A program made the translations under genes and the position numbers. Positions 26,895 through 34,572 of a DNA stretch of 64,000 bases are shown here, piece by piece (position 1 is the first letter of the stretch; each line of letters starts with the position of its first letter). The notes under the pieces are model-generated. The model saw nothing but the letters and a program-made list of their open reading frames with translations, had not been told where the DNA came from and ran no database searches. The stretch lies in NCBI GenBank assembly GCA_015058295.1, contig SVCP01000005.1, forward strand, positions 1-64,000, in the 5' to 3' direction. The DNA comes from Anaerofustis stercorihominis (GTDB lineage: Bacteria; Bacillota; Clostridia; Eubacteriales; Anaerofustaceae).

Positions 26895-26897
26895 TTT

Positions 26898-27917
26898 ATG
26901 AAAAAGATTCTCGGCTTGATGCTTGCGGCTCTGCTCCTGTTATGTGGTTGCGGTGCAGGCAGAGAGCAATACCGTGCAACATTTCTTACGTTGTTCGATA
27001 CGGTGAGTACTGTTATCGGATATGACGAAGATGAGGAAAGCTTTACCCGGACAGCACAGAATATATACGATGAGCTGGAAGAATATCACAGGCTGTTCGA
27101 TATATACAATACATACGAAGGTATAAACAACATAAAGACCATCAACGATAATGCAGGCATACAGGCCGTAAATGTCGATAAGAAGATAATCGATATGCTT
27201 TTGTTCTGCAAAGAGATGTATTACGAAACAGATGGTGCTGTAAACGTATGTATGGGGAGCGTATTGTCATTGTGGAGCGAAGCACGAAGACAGGGAATCG
27301 ATGATCCCACAAATGCGGCGCTTCCCGATGGGGAAGCGCTTTTGCGTGGAGCAGAGCACACAGATATTACTGAGCTCGTGATCGACGAAGTGAATTCCAC
27401 CGTATATCTTGCAGACAGACATATGAAACTTGATGTAGGGGCAATAGCCAAAGGATATGCTGTTGAGATGGTTACGCGTTCTCTCCCTGAAGGAATGCTT
27501 ATTTCCGCAGGAGGGAATGTTGCTTCAAGCGGAAACAAGCCCGACGGAGAAAGCTGGACCGTAGGTATACAGGACCCGTTCAGTGACGAAGGCGAATATC
27601 TTCTTACCGTTTCGATAGATGACGAAAGCGTGGTTTCAAGCGGGGATTATCAGAGGAGATATACGGTAGACGGAAAAGAATATCATCATATCATCTCTCC
27701 CGAAACGCTTATGCCTGTAGACAGATACAGTTGTGTTACTGTCATATGCGAAGATTCCGCTGTTGCGGATGCGCTTTCCACAGCATTATTTATTCTTGAC
27801 AGGGATAGAGGAGAGGCTCTGCTTGAAAAATACGGTGCACATGCTGTATGGGTATATAAAGACGGAAGCGAATATTACAGCGAAGGATTTTCTTCATATA
27901 CAGACAAGCATAAATAA
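26898..27917 (+). CDS. apbE: FAD:protein FMN transferase (lipoprotein)
   Basis: A 339-aa lipoprotein (lipobox LLLLCGC near residue 18) of the ApbE family. Conserved blocks: ATFLTLFDTVSTVIGY near the N-terminus, KLDVGAIAKGYAVE (about 176-189), ISAGGNVASSGNKPDG (about 201-216) and a late region with PVDRYSCVTVICEDSAVADALSTALFI. ApbE attaches FMN to Thr/Ser of extracytoplasmic proteins. It follows the duplicated lipoprotein by 3 bp, likely its substrate, and precedes the DUF1622 gene. Confidence 0.95.
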   Translation: MKKILGLMLAALLLLCGCGAGREQYRATFLTLFDTVSTVIGYDEDEESFTRTAQNIYDELEEYHRLFDIYNTYEGINNIKTINDNAGIQAVNVDKKIIDMLLFCKEMYYETDGAVNVCMGSVLSLWSEARRQGIDDPTNAALPDGEALLRGAEHTDITELVIDEVNSTVYLADRHMKLDVGAIAKGYAVEMVTRSLPEGMLISAGGNVASSGNKPDGESWTVGIQDPFSDEGEYLLTVSIDDESVVSSGDYQRRYTVDGKEYHHIISPETLMPVDRYSCVTVICEDSAVADALSTALFILDRDRGEALLEKYGAHAVWVYKDGSEYYSEGFSSYTDKHK

Positions 27918-27928
27918 AGGAGTACACT

Positions 27929-28255
27929 ATGGAACTTTTTCACAGCATTGAAAATATTTTTGGCATATTCGTAAATTACGGCATACTTCTCCTTGAGTTT
28001 ATCGGCGTGGTTATACTTCTCGTTACGGCCGGAAAATGTGTGTTTATGTGGTTGAAAAAACATGAGGGAGTTCAGCTTGAGCTTGCAAAAGGCATCGCTC
28101 TTTCTCTGGAATTCAAGCTTGGCGGAGAGGTACTCAGAACTGTTATTGTCAGGGAGAAAAGTGAGCTTCTTGTCCTCGGGGCAATTGTTCTTATAAGAGC
28201 GGCTCTGACCTTCATCATTCACTGGGAGATCAGTAAAGAAGAACAACATGAATAG
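27929..28255 (+). CDS. DUF1622 family membrane protein
   Basis: A 108-aa protein with two or three membrane segments (about 14-40, IFVNYGILLLEFIGVVILLV, and about 82-100, LLVLGAIVLIRAALTFIIHW) and a cytoplasmic loop with LELAKGIALSLEFKLGGEVLRTVIVRE, the DUF1622 core. Function unknown. Starts 11 bp after apbE with AAGGAG; probably same transcript. Confidence 0.88.
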   Translation: MELFHSIENIFGIFVNYGILLLEFIGVVILLVTAGKCVFMWLKKHEGVQLELAKGIALSLEFKLGGEVLRTVIVREKSELLVLGAIVLIRAALTFIIHWEISKEEQHE

Positions 28256-28269
28256 ATTATTTTGATTCA

Positions 28270-28294
28270 GACTGCGGACTTCCGCAGTCTTTTG
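28270..28294 (+). terminator. Terminator after DUF1622 gene
   Basis: GACTGCGGA (28270-28278) pairs with TCCGCAGTC (28281-28289), then TTTTG. Confidence 0.82.
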
Positions 28295-28365
28295 ACAAAA
28301 TTTGTTGTGTTTTATATTTGTACGGATTAAACAAAAATAAAAGTATATTTTTTTAATTCTTCGTA

Positions 28366-28394
28366 TTGTTAAGAAAATGCATCAATGGTATAAT
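28366..28394 (+). promoter_or_regulatory. Promoter of the UroD-like methyltransferase gene
   Basis: TTGTTA (28366-28371), 17-bp spacer, TATAAT (28389-28394). Confidence 0.75.
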
Positions 28395-28427
28395 AAGAAT
28401 ACAAGTATAATTATTAAGGAGAACAAC

Positions 28428-29498
28428 ATGGGATTGGATAAAAAATTTGATATCAGTGAATTAACACCTGTAGAAGTACTTCCGGGCAGAGGCGATGCTC
28501 CGGGTATCCCTCTTTATGACACACCTATCCTTCCGAAAGACAACATCAGAATGATGTACGAAGGAAAAACACCGATGTGGGCACCGTTCACAAACGGCGA
28601 ACAGCTCAACTTCAAAGTTTCCTGCGACCCGGAAAACGTTGCAAGAAGCCCCTTCGGAGCAGGCGGCGGAATTGACGGATACGGTATTGAATGGGTATTT
28701 GTACCGGCAGCAGGCGGCGCTATGGTAAAACCGGGCAATCCGAAAGTTACGGATATCTCAAAATGGGAAGAATGTGTTACTATCCCCGATCCGGACAGCT
28801 GGGACTGGGAAGGTTTCGTTGAAGAAAGAAAAGACAAAGGTCATCCGAGACTTGCTGATTATGTAACAGTACCGGGATGCCTCTTTGAAAGACTTATCGC
28901 ATGCATGGACTATGAAGGCGCTGTAGTTGCTCTTATCGACGAAGATCAGCAGGAACATGTACACCGTTTCTTCAGAACAGTTGTTGAAGTACATAAGAAA
29001 ACATACTCAAACATCAAAAAATATATCGATCCGGTATATGTAAACTTCAACGATGACTGGGGTACACAGAAAGCTCAGGCATTCTCCACAGAAACATACC
29101 GTGAAATGATCTTCCCGTATGTAAAGGAAATCATGGATCACTGCAAATCTCTCGGTCTTCCGGTAGATCTTCACTCCTGCGGATTCATCGAACCGTTCGT
29201 TCCGATGATCATCGAAGCAGGTTTCGCAAGCTGGGGCGGACAGCCGCTTAACGACAAAGCTAAGCTCAAAAAGCTCTATGACAACGGCCAGTTCGTATTC
29301 ACAGCAAACATCGATCTTCCGATGGATGCAACAGAAGAAGAAATGGATGCTGCAGTTGAAGAATTCATCACAGGTATCGGTGCTGACAACCGTTGCTTCA
29401 TCAGCGTAACAGGTCCGGCAGTTCTTCGTGACAAGCTCTATGCAGCATCACGTAAAAACTACGACAAACTCGTTGCAGAAGGAAAAGCAGTTCTGTAA
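28428..29498 (+). CDS. Uroporphyrinogen-decarboxylase-like protein (corrinoid/methyl-transfer type)
   Basis: A 356-aa TIM-barrel protein of the UroD superfamily. The segment VDLHSCGFIEPFVPMIIEAGF (about 245-265) carries the His-x-Cys zinc motif of the MtaA/MtbA/CmuA methyltransferase branch rather than of haem UroD; no haem genes are nearby. Such proteins move methyl groups from corrinoid proteins. It is monocistronic, strongly promoted, and has very biased codons, so it is probably abundant. No corrinoid protein or substrate methyltransferase lies in the window, leaving its methyl donor unknown. Confidence 0.85.
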   Translation: MGLDKKFDISELTPVEVLPGRGDAPGIPLYDTPILPKDNIRMMYEGKTPMWAPFTNGEQLNFKVSCDPENVARSPFGAGGGIDGYGIEWVFVPAAGGAMVKPGNPKVTDISKWEECVTIPDPDSWDWEGFVEERKDKGHPRLADYVTVPGCLFERLIACMDYEGAVVALIDEDQQEHVHRFFRTVVEVHKKTYSNIKKYIDPVYVNFNDDWGTQKAQAFSTETYREMIFPYVKEIMDHCKSLGLPVDLHSCGFIEPFVPMIIEAGFASWGGQPLNDKAKLKKLYDNGQFVFTANIDLPMDATEEEMDAAVEEFITGIGADNRCFISVTGPAVLRDKLYAASRKNYDKLVAEGKAVL

Positions 29499-29519
29499 TA
29501 TTAGTATCAGTATATTTCA

Positions 29520-29545
29520 AAGACCGTCAGATGACGGTCTTTTGT
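29520..29545 (+). terminator. Terminator after UroD-like gene
   Basis: AAGACCGTCA (29520-29529) pairs with TGACGGTCTT, followed by TTG. Confidence 0.82.
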
Positions 29546-29691
29546 GTTCGTATGATAATACTGTTACCCGGACTGTGAACTGATTATTGGAGGAATGATA
29601 TCAATTATCCGGTGGATTTATATTTGTTTTTATGATATAATTTTCACACAGAGCGGGACAGGCTTTTGATGTATTTATAAGGAGGCATAAT

Positions 29692-30339
29692 ATGAATAAT
29701 TCCATAGTGACTTACGAAACATTTCACGGAAGTGCAAAGAAAGTTGCTCAGACAATAGCGGACAAACTCGGTTGCAAATACATAAATGTTGATACTCCGT
29801 TTGAGGCGGAAGATCTCAGAGAAATAAATAATATTATACTCGTATTTAACTTCAGAGGTCCGTATACTGCACAGCTTACAAAACTGTATCTTGGCAGGGT
29901 AAAGGAACAGTTGAAAAACAAGAATGTGATTCTTGTGGGTGAAGGTTTGTTCTCCGAGCAGGAATTCCCGGTTGTAGCAGAAGAAATCAACAAAAACTAT
30001 CCGTCGAAGACATTCAACAAATTCTTTGTGACAGGTCAGCTCAGGGTTGATACTCTTTCCCCGGAAGAAAGGGCATTGCTGGATAAATTCAGCGAGCTTA
30101 CGGGAATGGAAATCAAGGATATGGGAGAACTTGATCTTGAAAAAGCCGCACAGGTTGCTGATGAAATCTCGGTTCTTGTAAATTCTGAAGAATTTACGGC
30201 AGAGGCGGAATCAGTAGCGGACGGAATGAATACAAAATGGGTGTGTCTCATTTGCGGACATGCACATTTCGGTGAAAATCCTCCGGAAATCTGTCCTGTA
30301 TGCGGAGTTTCTGCGGATAATTTCGAGAAAGAAGAATAA
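29692..30339 (+). CDS. Flavodoxin-like protein with C-terminal rubredoxin-like domain
   Basis: A 215-aa protein. Residues 1-140 look like a flavodoxin fold (SIVTYETFHGSAKKVAQTIADKL; ILVGEGLFSEQEF). After a helical linker, residues 180-215 form a rubrerythrin-type rubredoxin domain with two CxxC pairs (WVCLICGHAHFGENPPEICPVCG), an iron site. The combination suggests a small soluble electron-transfer protein, perhaps in oxidative stress defence of an anaerobe. GGAGG lies 9 nt before the ATG. Confidence 0.85.
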   Translation: MNNSIVTYETFHGSAKKVAQTIADKLGCKYINVDTPFEAEDLREINNIILVFNFRGPYTAQLTKLYLGRVKEQLKNKNVILVGEGLFSEQEFPVVAEEINKNYPSKTFNKFFVTGQLRVDTLSPEERALLDKFSELTGMEIKDMGELDLEKAAQVADEISVLVNSEEFTAEAESVADGMNTKWVCLICGHAHFGENPPEICPVCGVSADNFEKEE

Positions 30340-30347
30340 TGACTTTC

Positions 30348-30371
30348 AGGCCGTGAATATCACGGCTTTTT
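30348..30371 (+). terminator. Terminator after flavodoxin-rubredoxin gene
   Basis: GCCGTGA pairs with TCACGGC, ATA loop, then five T. Confidence 0.78.
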
Positions 30372-30526
30372 ATATTAAATCAGCATTTTTCTCTTTTTTA
30401 ACGCAAAATCAGACAAAATACGGACACTTTTTTGATAATTTCCCCTTCCATTTTCGGTAATATTAATATATAATAATGTGGTTAACAAGTAAAATCACAA
30501 AATCAAACTCGGAGGAATCGATTTTC

Positions 30527-31723
30527 ATGAAAATCTTAGTTGTAAACTGTGGTAGTTCATCACTCAAATATCAGCTTATCGACATGGACACACAGGATGT
30601 TCTCGCTTCAGGTCTTGCTGAAAGAATCGGCATGACAGGAATCGGTCAGTTGACACATAAACCGACAGGTAAAGAAAAAGTATATTCAGAACAGCCGTTC
30701 CCTGATCATCAGGTAGCAATCGAGCTCGTTCTCAAAAGACTCGTTGACCCGGTATGCGGCGTTATCACATCTATGGAAGAAATCGACGCAGTTGGTCACA
30801 GAGTACTCCACGGCGGTATGAAATGCACAGAAAGCGCAATCATCAATGATTACGTTCTCGCAGCAATCGAAGAATGTGTTCCCCTCGGACCGCTCCACAA
30901 CCCGGCAAACCTTATCGGTATCCGTGCTTGCGAAGCAATCCTTCCGGGAGTTCCGCAGGTAGCAGTATTTGATACAGCTTTCCATCAGACAATGCCGGAT
31001 TACGCTTATCTTTACCCGATCCCGTATGAATATTTTGAAAAACACCAGCTCAGAAAATACGGCTTCCACGGCACATCTCACCGTTATGTAACAATGAGAG
31101 CCCAGGAAATGCTCGGTACAGATAAATTCAAACTCGTTACATGCCACCTCGGCAACGGCGCAAGCTGCGCAGCAGTACTTGACGGCAAAGTAATGGATAC
31201 ATCAATGGGTCTTACTCCGCTTGATGGTCTTTGCATGGGTACAAGAAGTGGTACGGTTGACCCGGCTGTTGTTAAGTTCCTTTGCGACAAAGAAGGCTAC
31301 ACAGTAGACGAAGTTGACACAATCCTCAACAAGAAGAGCGGTATCCTTGGTGTATCAGGCGTTTCAAACGACTTCAGAGACGTTGAAAAAGCTATGAACG
31401 AAGGTAACGACCGTGCAAGACTCGCTCTTGATATCTTCTACTACAGAGTTCGTATGACAATCGGTCAGTACGCAGCAGCTCTCGGCGGACTGGATGCAAT
31501 CCTCTTCACAGCAGGCGTAGGCGAAAACTCTGCATATGCAAGAACAAGAATTCTTGAAGGTCTTGAATTCCTCGGAATCGAAATCGACGAAACAGAAAAC
31601 GCTAAGAGAGGCGAAGAACTCTTCATCAACACACCGGACTCAAAAGTTAAAGTAATGGTAGTTCCGACAAATGAAGAACTCATGATCGCTCTTGATACTA
31701 AAGAACTCGTAGAAAAACTCTAA
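30527..31723 (+). CDS. ackA: Acetate kinase
   Basis: A 398-aa ASKHA-fold kinase that makes ATP and acetate from acetyl phosphate. NCGSSSLKYQ at 7-16, VGHRVLHGGMK, FDTAFHQTMP (with catalytic Asp), GTRSGTVDPAV and FTAGVGENSA are all intact. Highly biased codons indicate strong expression, fitting fermentative energy metabolism. The usual partner pta is not adjacent. CGGAGGAAT lies 8 nt before the ATG. Confidence 0.97.
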   Translation: MKILVVNCGSSSLKYQLIDMDTQDVLASGLAERIGMTGIGQLTHKPTGKEKVYSEQPFPDHQVAIELVLKRLVDPVCGVITSMEEIDAVGHRVLHGGMKCTESAIINDYVLAAIEECVPLGPLHNPANLIGIRACEAILPGVPQVAVFDTAFHQTMPDYAYLYPIPYEYFEKHQLRKYGFHGTSHRYVTMRAQEMLGTDKFKLVTCHLGNGASCAAVLDGKVMDTSMGLTPLDGLCMGTRSGTVDPAVVKFLCDKEGYTVDEVDTILNKKSGILGVSGVSNDFRDVEKAMNEGNDRARLALDIFYYRVRMTIGQYAAALGGLDAILFTAGVGENSAYARTRILEGLEFLGIEIDETENAKRGEELFINTPDSKVKVMVVPTNEELMIALDTKELVEKL

Positions 31724-31829
31724 TAAGTTTTTCGGACAAGCAGGCTCAGACAGTATACGGTATGTGGATTTTATCTTGTCGAAGGTTTGTTTATGGTACA
31801 AAAAATGTTTTTAAAAAGCATTGTTTATC

Positions 31830-31858
31830 TTGACAATAAGGCAAAATAAAAGTATAAT
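31830..31858 (+). promoter_or_regulatory. Consensus promoter of rpmF (and possibly plsX)
   Basis: Perfect TTGACA (31830-31835), 17-bp spacer, perfect TATAAT (31853-31858). Confidence 0.85.
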
Positions 31859-31936
31859 AACATACTGTGTTAGAGTAAAACGCTAAAATCTCCGGCTTTA
31901 TGCGGGAGGATGAGAATAGAGCAGGAGGTGACGGAA

Positions 31937-32116
31937 ATGGCAGTACCGAAGAGAAAACAGTCAAAGTCCAGAACAAATAAAAGAAGAGCTAATTTCAAAC
32001 TGACTTCACCCGCTATGTCAGTATGCTCATGCGGAGAAATGAAGTTGCCGCACAGAGTATGCCCGGTTTGCGGTGGATACAGAGGCAAACAGGTTCTCGA
32101 AATGGACGAAGAATAA
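31937..32116 (+). CDS. rpmF: Ribosomal protein L32
   Basis: A 59-aa protein, [19 protein letters not shown] at the N-terminus and a four-cysteine zinc ribbon ([17 protein letters not shown]). This is the zinc-binding form of L32. The start at 31937 follows GGAGGTG. The yceD (DUF177) gene that often precedes rpmF is absent here; rpmF-plsX-acp order is otherwise standard. Confidence 0.96.
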   Translation: MAVPKRKQSKSRTNKRRANFKLTSPAMSVCSCGEMKLPHRVCPVCGGYRGKQVLEMDEE

Positions 32117-32127
32117 TTAGAATTTTG

Positions 32128-32156
32128 GGCAGGTTGTTTGAGCAATCTGCCTTTTT
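32128..32156 (+). terminator. Terminator or attenuator between rpmF and plsX
   Basis: GGCAGGTTG (32128-32136) pairs with CAATCTGCC (32143-32151), followed by five T. It would let plsX be expressed at a fraction of rpmF level. Confidence 0.7.
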
Positions 32157-32174
32157 CTGTATGCGGAGGTTTTT

Positions 32175-33188
32175 ATGAAAATATATCTTGATGTGATGGG
32201 CGGAGACAATGCCCCTCAGGAGATAATAAAAGGTGCCGTAATGGCAAAACGTGATAAAAATTACGACATAATACTTGTCGGCGATGAAGATATAATAAAG
32301 GAAGAACTTTCACGCCGGGGAGAAGGAGAAAACAGTTTTGAGATCCTCCATGCACCTGAAGTCATAGACATGAGTGAAGATCCCATAAAAGCCGTAAGAT
32401 CAAAGAGAAATTCTTCCATCGTTCTTGGCTGCAAAGAAATAAAGGGAAAAGATGACTGTGCATTTGTAAGCGCAGGCAGTACGGGAGCTATCCTTGCCGG
32501 TGCATCTATGTTTGCAGGCAGAATAAAAGGCGTAAAACGCCCTGCGCTTGGTGTAGTCCTTTACGGAGTAAAACCTGTACTGTTAATGGACAACGGAGCA
32601 AATACGGAATTCAAGGCACAGCATCTTCTCGAGTTTGCCAAGATGGGAAGCCTGTATATGCAGAAGGTCATGAATGTGGCATCTCCGCAAGTCGCCCTTG
32701 CAAACAACGGAACAGAAGAAAGCAAGGGAGCTCCTCTTTATAAGGAAGCTCACGCACTGCTCAAGGAAAAGGCAGATAATTTCCTGGGAAATATTGAGAT
32801 GAAAGATCTTTTCGCAGGAAAAGCGGATATTATCGTCTGTGACGGGTTTACGGGAAATATGATCCTCAAAACAGCGGAGGGATCGCTTAAATTCGCAGTA
32901 AGTACTCTCAAGAGTGTCCTTAAACAAAATGCCAAGAATCTCGTTGCGGGAGCGCTCATAAAGAAAGACCTTGAGAAGGCATTTGCTTCATTCGATCCGT
33001 CAAATACAGGAGGTGTTCCTCTTTTCGGAATTGACGGGGCAGTGTTCAAGGCTCACGGCTCAAGTGATGCTCTTGCCATTAAAAATGCCATTATAAAAGC
33101 TGCGGAATTTGTTGAAAGCGGATTTTTACATGATGCAAGGGAAACATTTGCGGCAATGAAAGAATCAGACGCAGAAAATGCGGAATAA
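32175..33188 (+). CDS. plsX: Phosphate acyltransferase PlsX
   Basis: A 337-aa enzyme that makes acyl-phosphate from acyl-ACP, first step of phospholipid synthesis. Begins MKIYLDVMGGDNAPQEIIKGA, the family signature; SAGSTGAILAG and CDGFTGNMILKTAEG are conserved. Normal length. It precedes two acyl carrier protein genes. GCGGAGG lies before the ATG. Confidence 0.97.
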   Translation: MKIYLDVMGGDNAPQEIIKGAVMAKRDKNYDIILVGDEDIIKEELSRRGEGENSFEILHAPEVIDMSEDPIKAVRSKRNSSIVLGCKEIKGKDDCAFVSAGSTGAILAGASMFAGRIKGVKRPALGVVLYGVKPVLLMDNGANTEFKAQHLLEFAKMGSLYMQKVMNVASPQVALANNGTEESKGAPLYKEAHALLKEKADNFLGNIEMKDLFAGKADIIVCDGFTGNMILKTAEGSLKFAVSTLKSVLKQNAKNLVAGALIKKDLEKAFASFDPSNTGGVPLFGIDGAVFKAHGSSDALAIKNAIIKAAEFVESGFLHDARETFAAMKESDAENAE

Positions 33189-33295
33189 AAATACGATTAT
33201 TTTGTGGTATGAAAGGATTTTGTTTGTAAAAAGCTTTATCCGTGCTACAATATTCATATTGCATATGATGCAAAATAAAAAACGAGGAGAAATTT

Positions 33296-33520
33296 ATGTT
33301 TGAAACAGTAAGAGAAATTATAGCTGAACAGCTGGACATAAATATAAGCGAGATCACTATGGAGTCAAGATTTGACGAAGATCTTGAAGCGGATTCTTTT
33401 GAAATTATGGAACTCGTGGTTCAGATTGAGGACAGATACAATATCACTGTTGCGGATGAAGATCTTGAAAAGATAGCAACTGTGGGCGATGTTGTGAATA
33501 TGCTTGAAAAAATGGTGTAA
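33296..33520 (+). CDS. Acyl carrier protein homologue 1 (ADSF variant)
   Basis: A 74-aa four-helix protein with LEADSFEIMELVVQIEDRYNI: the phosphopantetheine-accepting serine (about residue 37) is present but in a DSF rather than DSL context. It is only 13 bp upstream of a second, more canonical ACP. ACGAGGAGA precedes the ATG. A weak promoter (TACAAT, 33246-33251) lies before it. Confidence 0.9.
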   Translation: MFETVREIIAEQLDINISEITMESRFDEDLEADSFEIMELVVQIEDRYNITVADEDLEKIATVGDVVNMLEKMV

Positions 33521-33533
33521 TAAAGGTGAAAAT

Positions 33534-33770
33534 ATGAACGATATTCTGAAAAAAGTAATAGAAATTACATGCGATCAGATGGGAGTGCAGGAACATGAGA
33601 TAGATCCCGAAGCAAATATCATGGATTCTCTCAGAGCGGATTCCCTTGATATGGTTGAGATTATTATGTCAGTTGAAGATGAGTTCAATATTGATATCCC
33701 GGATGAGGATGCTGAAGTGCTCTTTACGATCAATGATGTTGTTGAGTATGTAGAGAGAAAACTTGCGTAA
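33534..33770 (+). CDS. acpP: Acyl carrier protein
   Basis: A 78-aa ACP with the classical RADSLDMVEIIMSVEDEFNIDIPDEDAE segment; the 4'-phosphopantetheine serine is at about 39. It carries acyl chains for fatty acid synthesis and for PlsX. The start at 33534 follows AAAGGTGAA. Which of the two tandem ACPs serves fatty acid synthesis is uncertain, but this one is closest to the consensus. Confidence 0.94.
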   Translation: MNDILKKVIEITCDQMGVQEHEIDPEANIMDSLRADSLDMVEIIMSVEDEFNIDIPDEDAEVLFTINDVVEYVERKLA

Positions 33771-33816
33771 GCATGTGAAATAACGGGATGAAATATTTCC
33801 CGGGAAAAGAATAAAT

Positions 33817-33849
33817 ACTCTTTCCGGAAATTAATTTTCCGGAAAGAGT
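33817..33849 (+). promoter_or_regulatory. Strong hairpin in the rnc leader
   Basis: A 14-bp perfect stem (ACTCTTTCCGGAAA at 33817-33830 with 33836-33849) ends 28 bp before the rnc start and is not followed by a proper T-run, so it is not a good terminator. It is preceded by another small palindrome (ATTTCCCGGGAAAA). It may be an RNase III processing site. Confidence 0.6.
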
Positions 33850-33877
33850 TTACATTGCAAAATATACGGAGGTACAA

Positions 33878-34561
33878 ATGGATTTTTCTGTTCTGGAAAA
33901 AAATATAGGTTATAAGTTTAAAAACGAAAATCTTCTTATAAATGCCATGACACATTCGTCTGCAATGAATGAACATAAAAATACGAGCAATCAGAGATTA
34001 GAGTTTCTTGGTGATGCTGTTCTTCAGATAATAATCAGCGATCATCTTTATGTGAGTCTTCCCTCAGAAAACGAAGGTTCACTCTCTAAGCTTCGCTCTT
34101 TGATTGTTTGTACGGATTCATTGCACGTTGCGTCAATGCCCCTTGAGCTGAATCAGTATCTGATTCTCGGACGAGGTGAATTGCTCAGCGGTGGCAGAGA
34201 TAAAAAAAATATTATAGCTGACGCATATGAAAGTGTCGTCGGAGCAATATATCTTGACGGCGGGTATGAAAATGCGAGGGATTTTGTGATGAGATCCCTT
34301 TCTGATATTATCACAAAGGCAATGAGCGGAAGACTGACTTATGATTATAAGACTACTCTGCAGGAATATGTTCAGGCTAATATTCAGAAGCCGCTTTCAT
34401 ACGAACTTGTAAAAGTGGAAGGCCCTGAACACGATCAGACATTTTATTCAAGGGCGGTCATCGGAGAAATATTCTATGAGACAGCCAGTGGACACAGCAG
34501 AAAGCAGTCTGAGCAGAGTGCTGCAAACCGCGCACTTAAAGCACTCGGTGTGATAGACTGA
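33878..34561 (+). CDS. rnc: Ribonuclease III
   Basis: A 227-aa endonuclease for double-stranded RNA (rRNA maturation). The RNase III signature QRLEFLGDAVLQ lies at about 44-55, the second acidic site ADAYESVVGAIYLDGG follows, and a C-terminal dsRNA-binding domain starts with YKTTLQEYVQANIQKPLSYEL. Normal length; TACGGAGG before the ATG. Followed 11 bp later by smc, the common rnc-smc-ftsY order. Confidence 0.97.
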   Translation: MDFSVLEKNIGYKFKNENLLINAMTHSSAMNEHKNTSNQRLEFLGDAVLQIIISDHLYVSLPSENEGSLSKLRSLIVCTDSLHVASMPLELNQYLILGRGELLSGGRDKKNIIADAYESVVGAIYLDGGYENARDFVMRSLSDIITKAMSGRLTYDYKTTLQEYVQANIQKPLSYELVKVEGPEHDQTFYSRAVIGEIFYETASGHSRKQSEQSAANRALKALGVID

Positions 34562-34572
34562 TAAGAGGATAT

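Noticed and set aside
28295-28427. Cobalamin riboswitch before the UroD-like methyltransferase
   Set aside because: The leader after the promoter is only about 30 nt and has no B12-box like sequence.
19393-31815. Shared CAAAAAATGTTTTTAAA upstream of the surface-protein and rpmF promoters
   Set aside because: AT-rich low-complexity sequence likely to recur by chance or as UP elements; not enough to call a motif.
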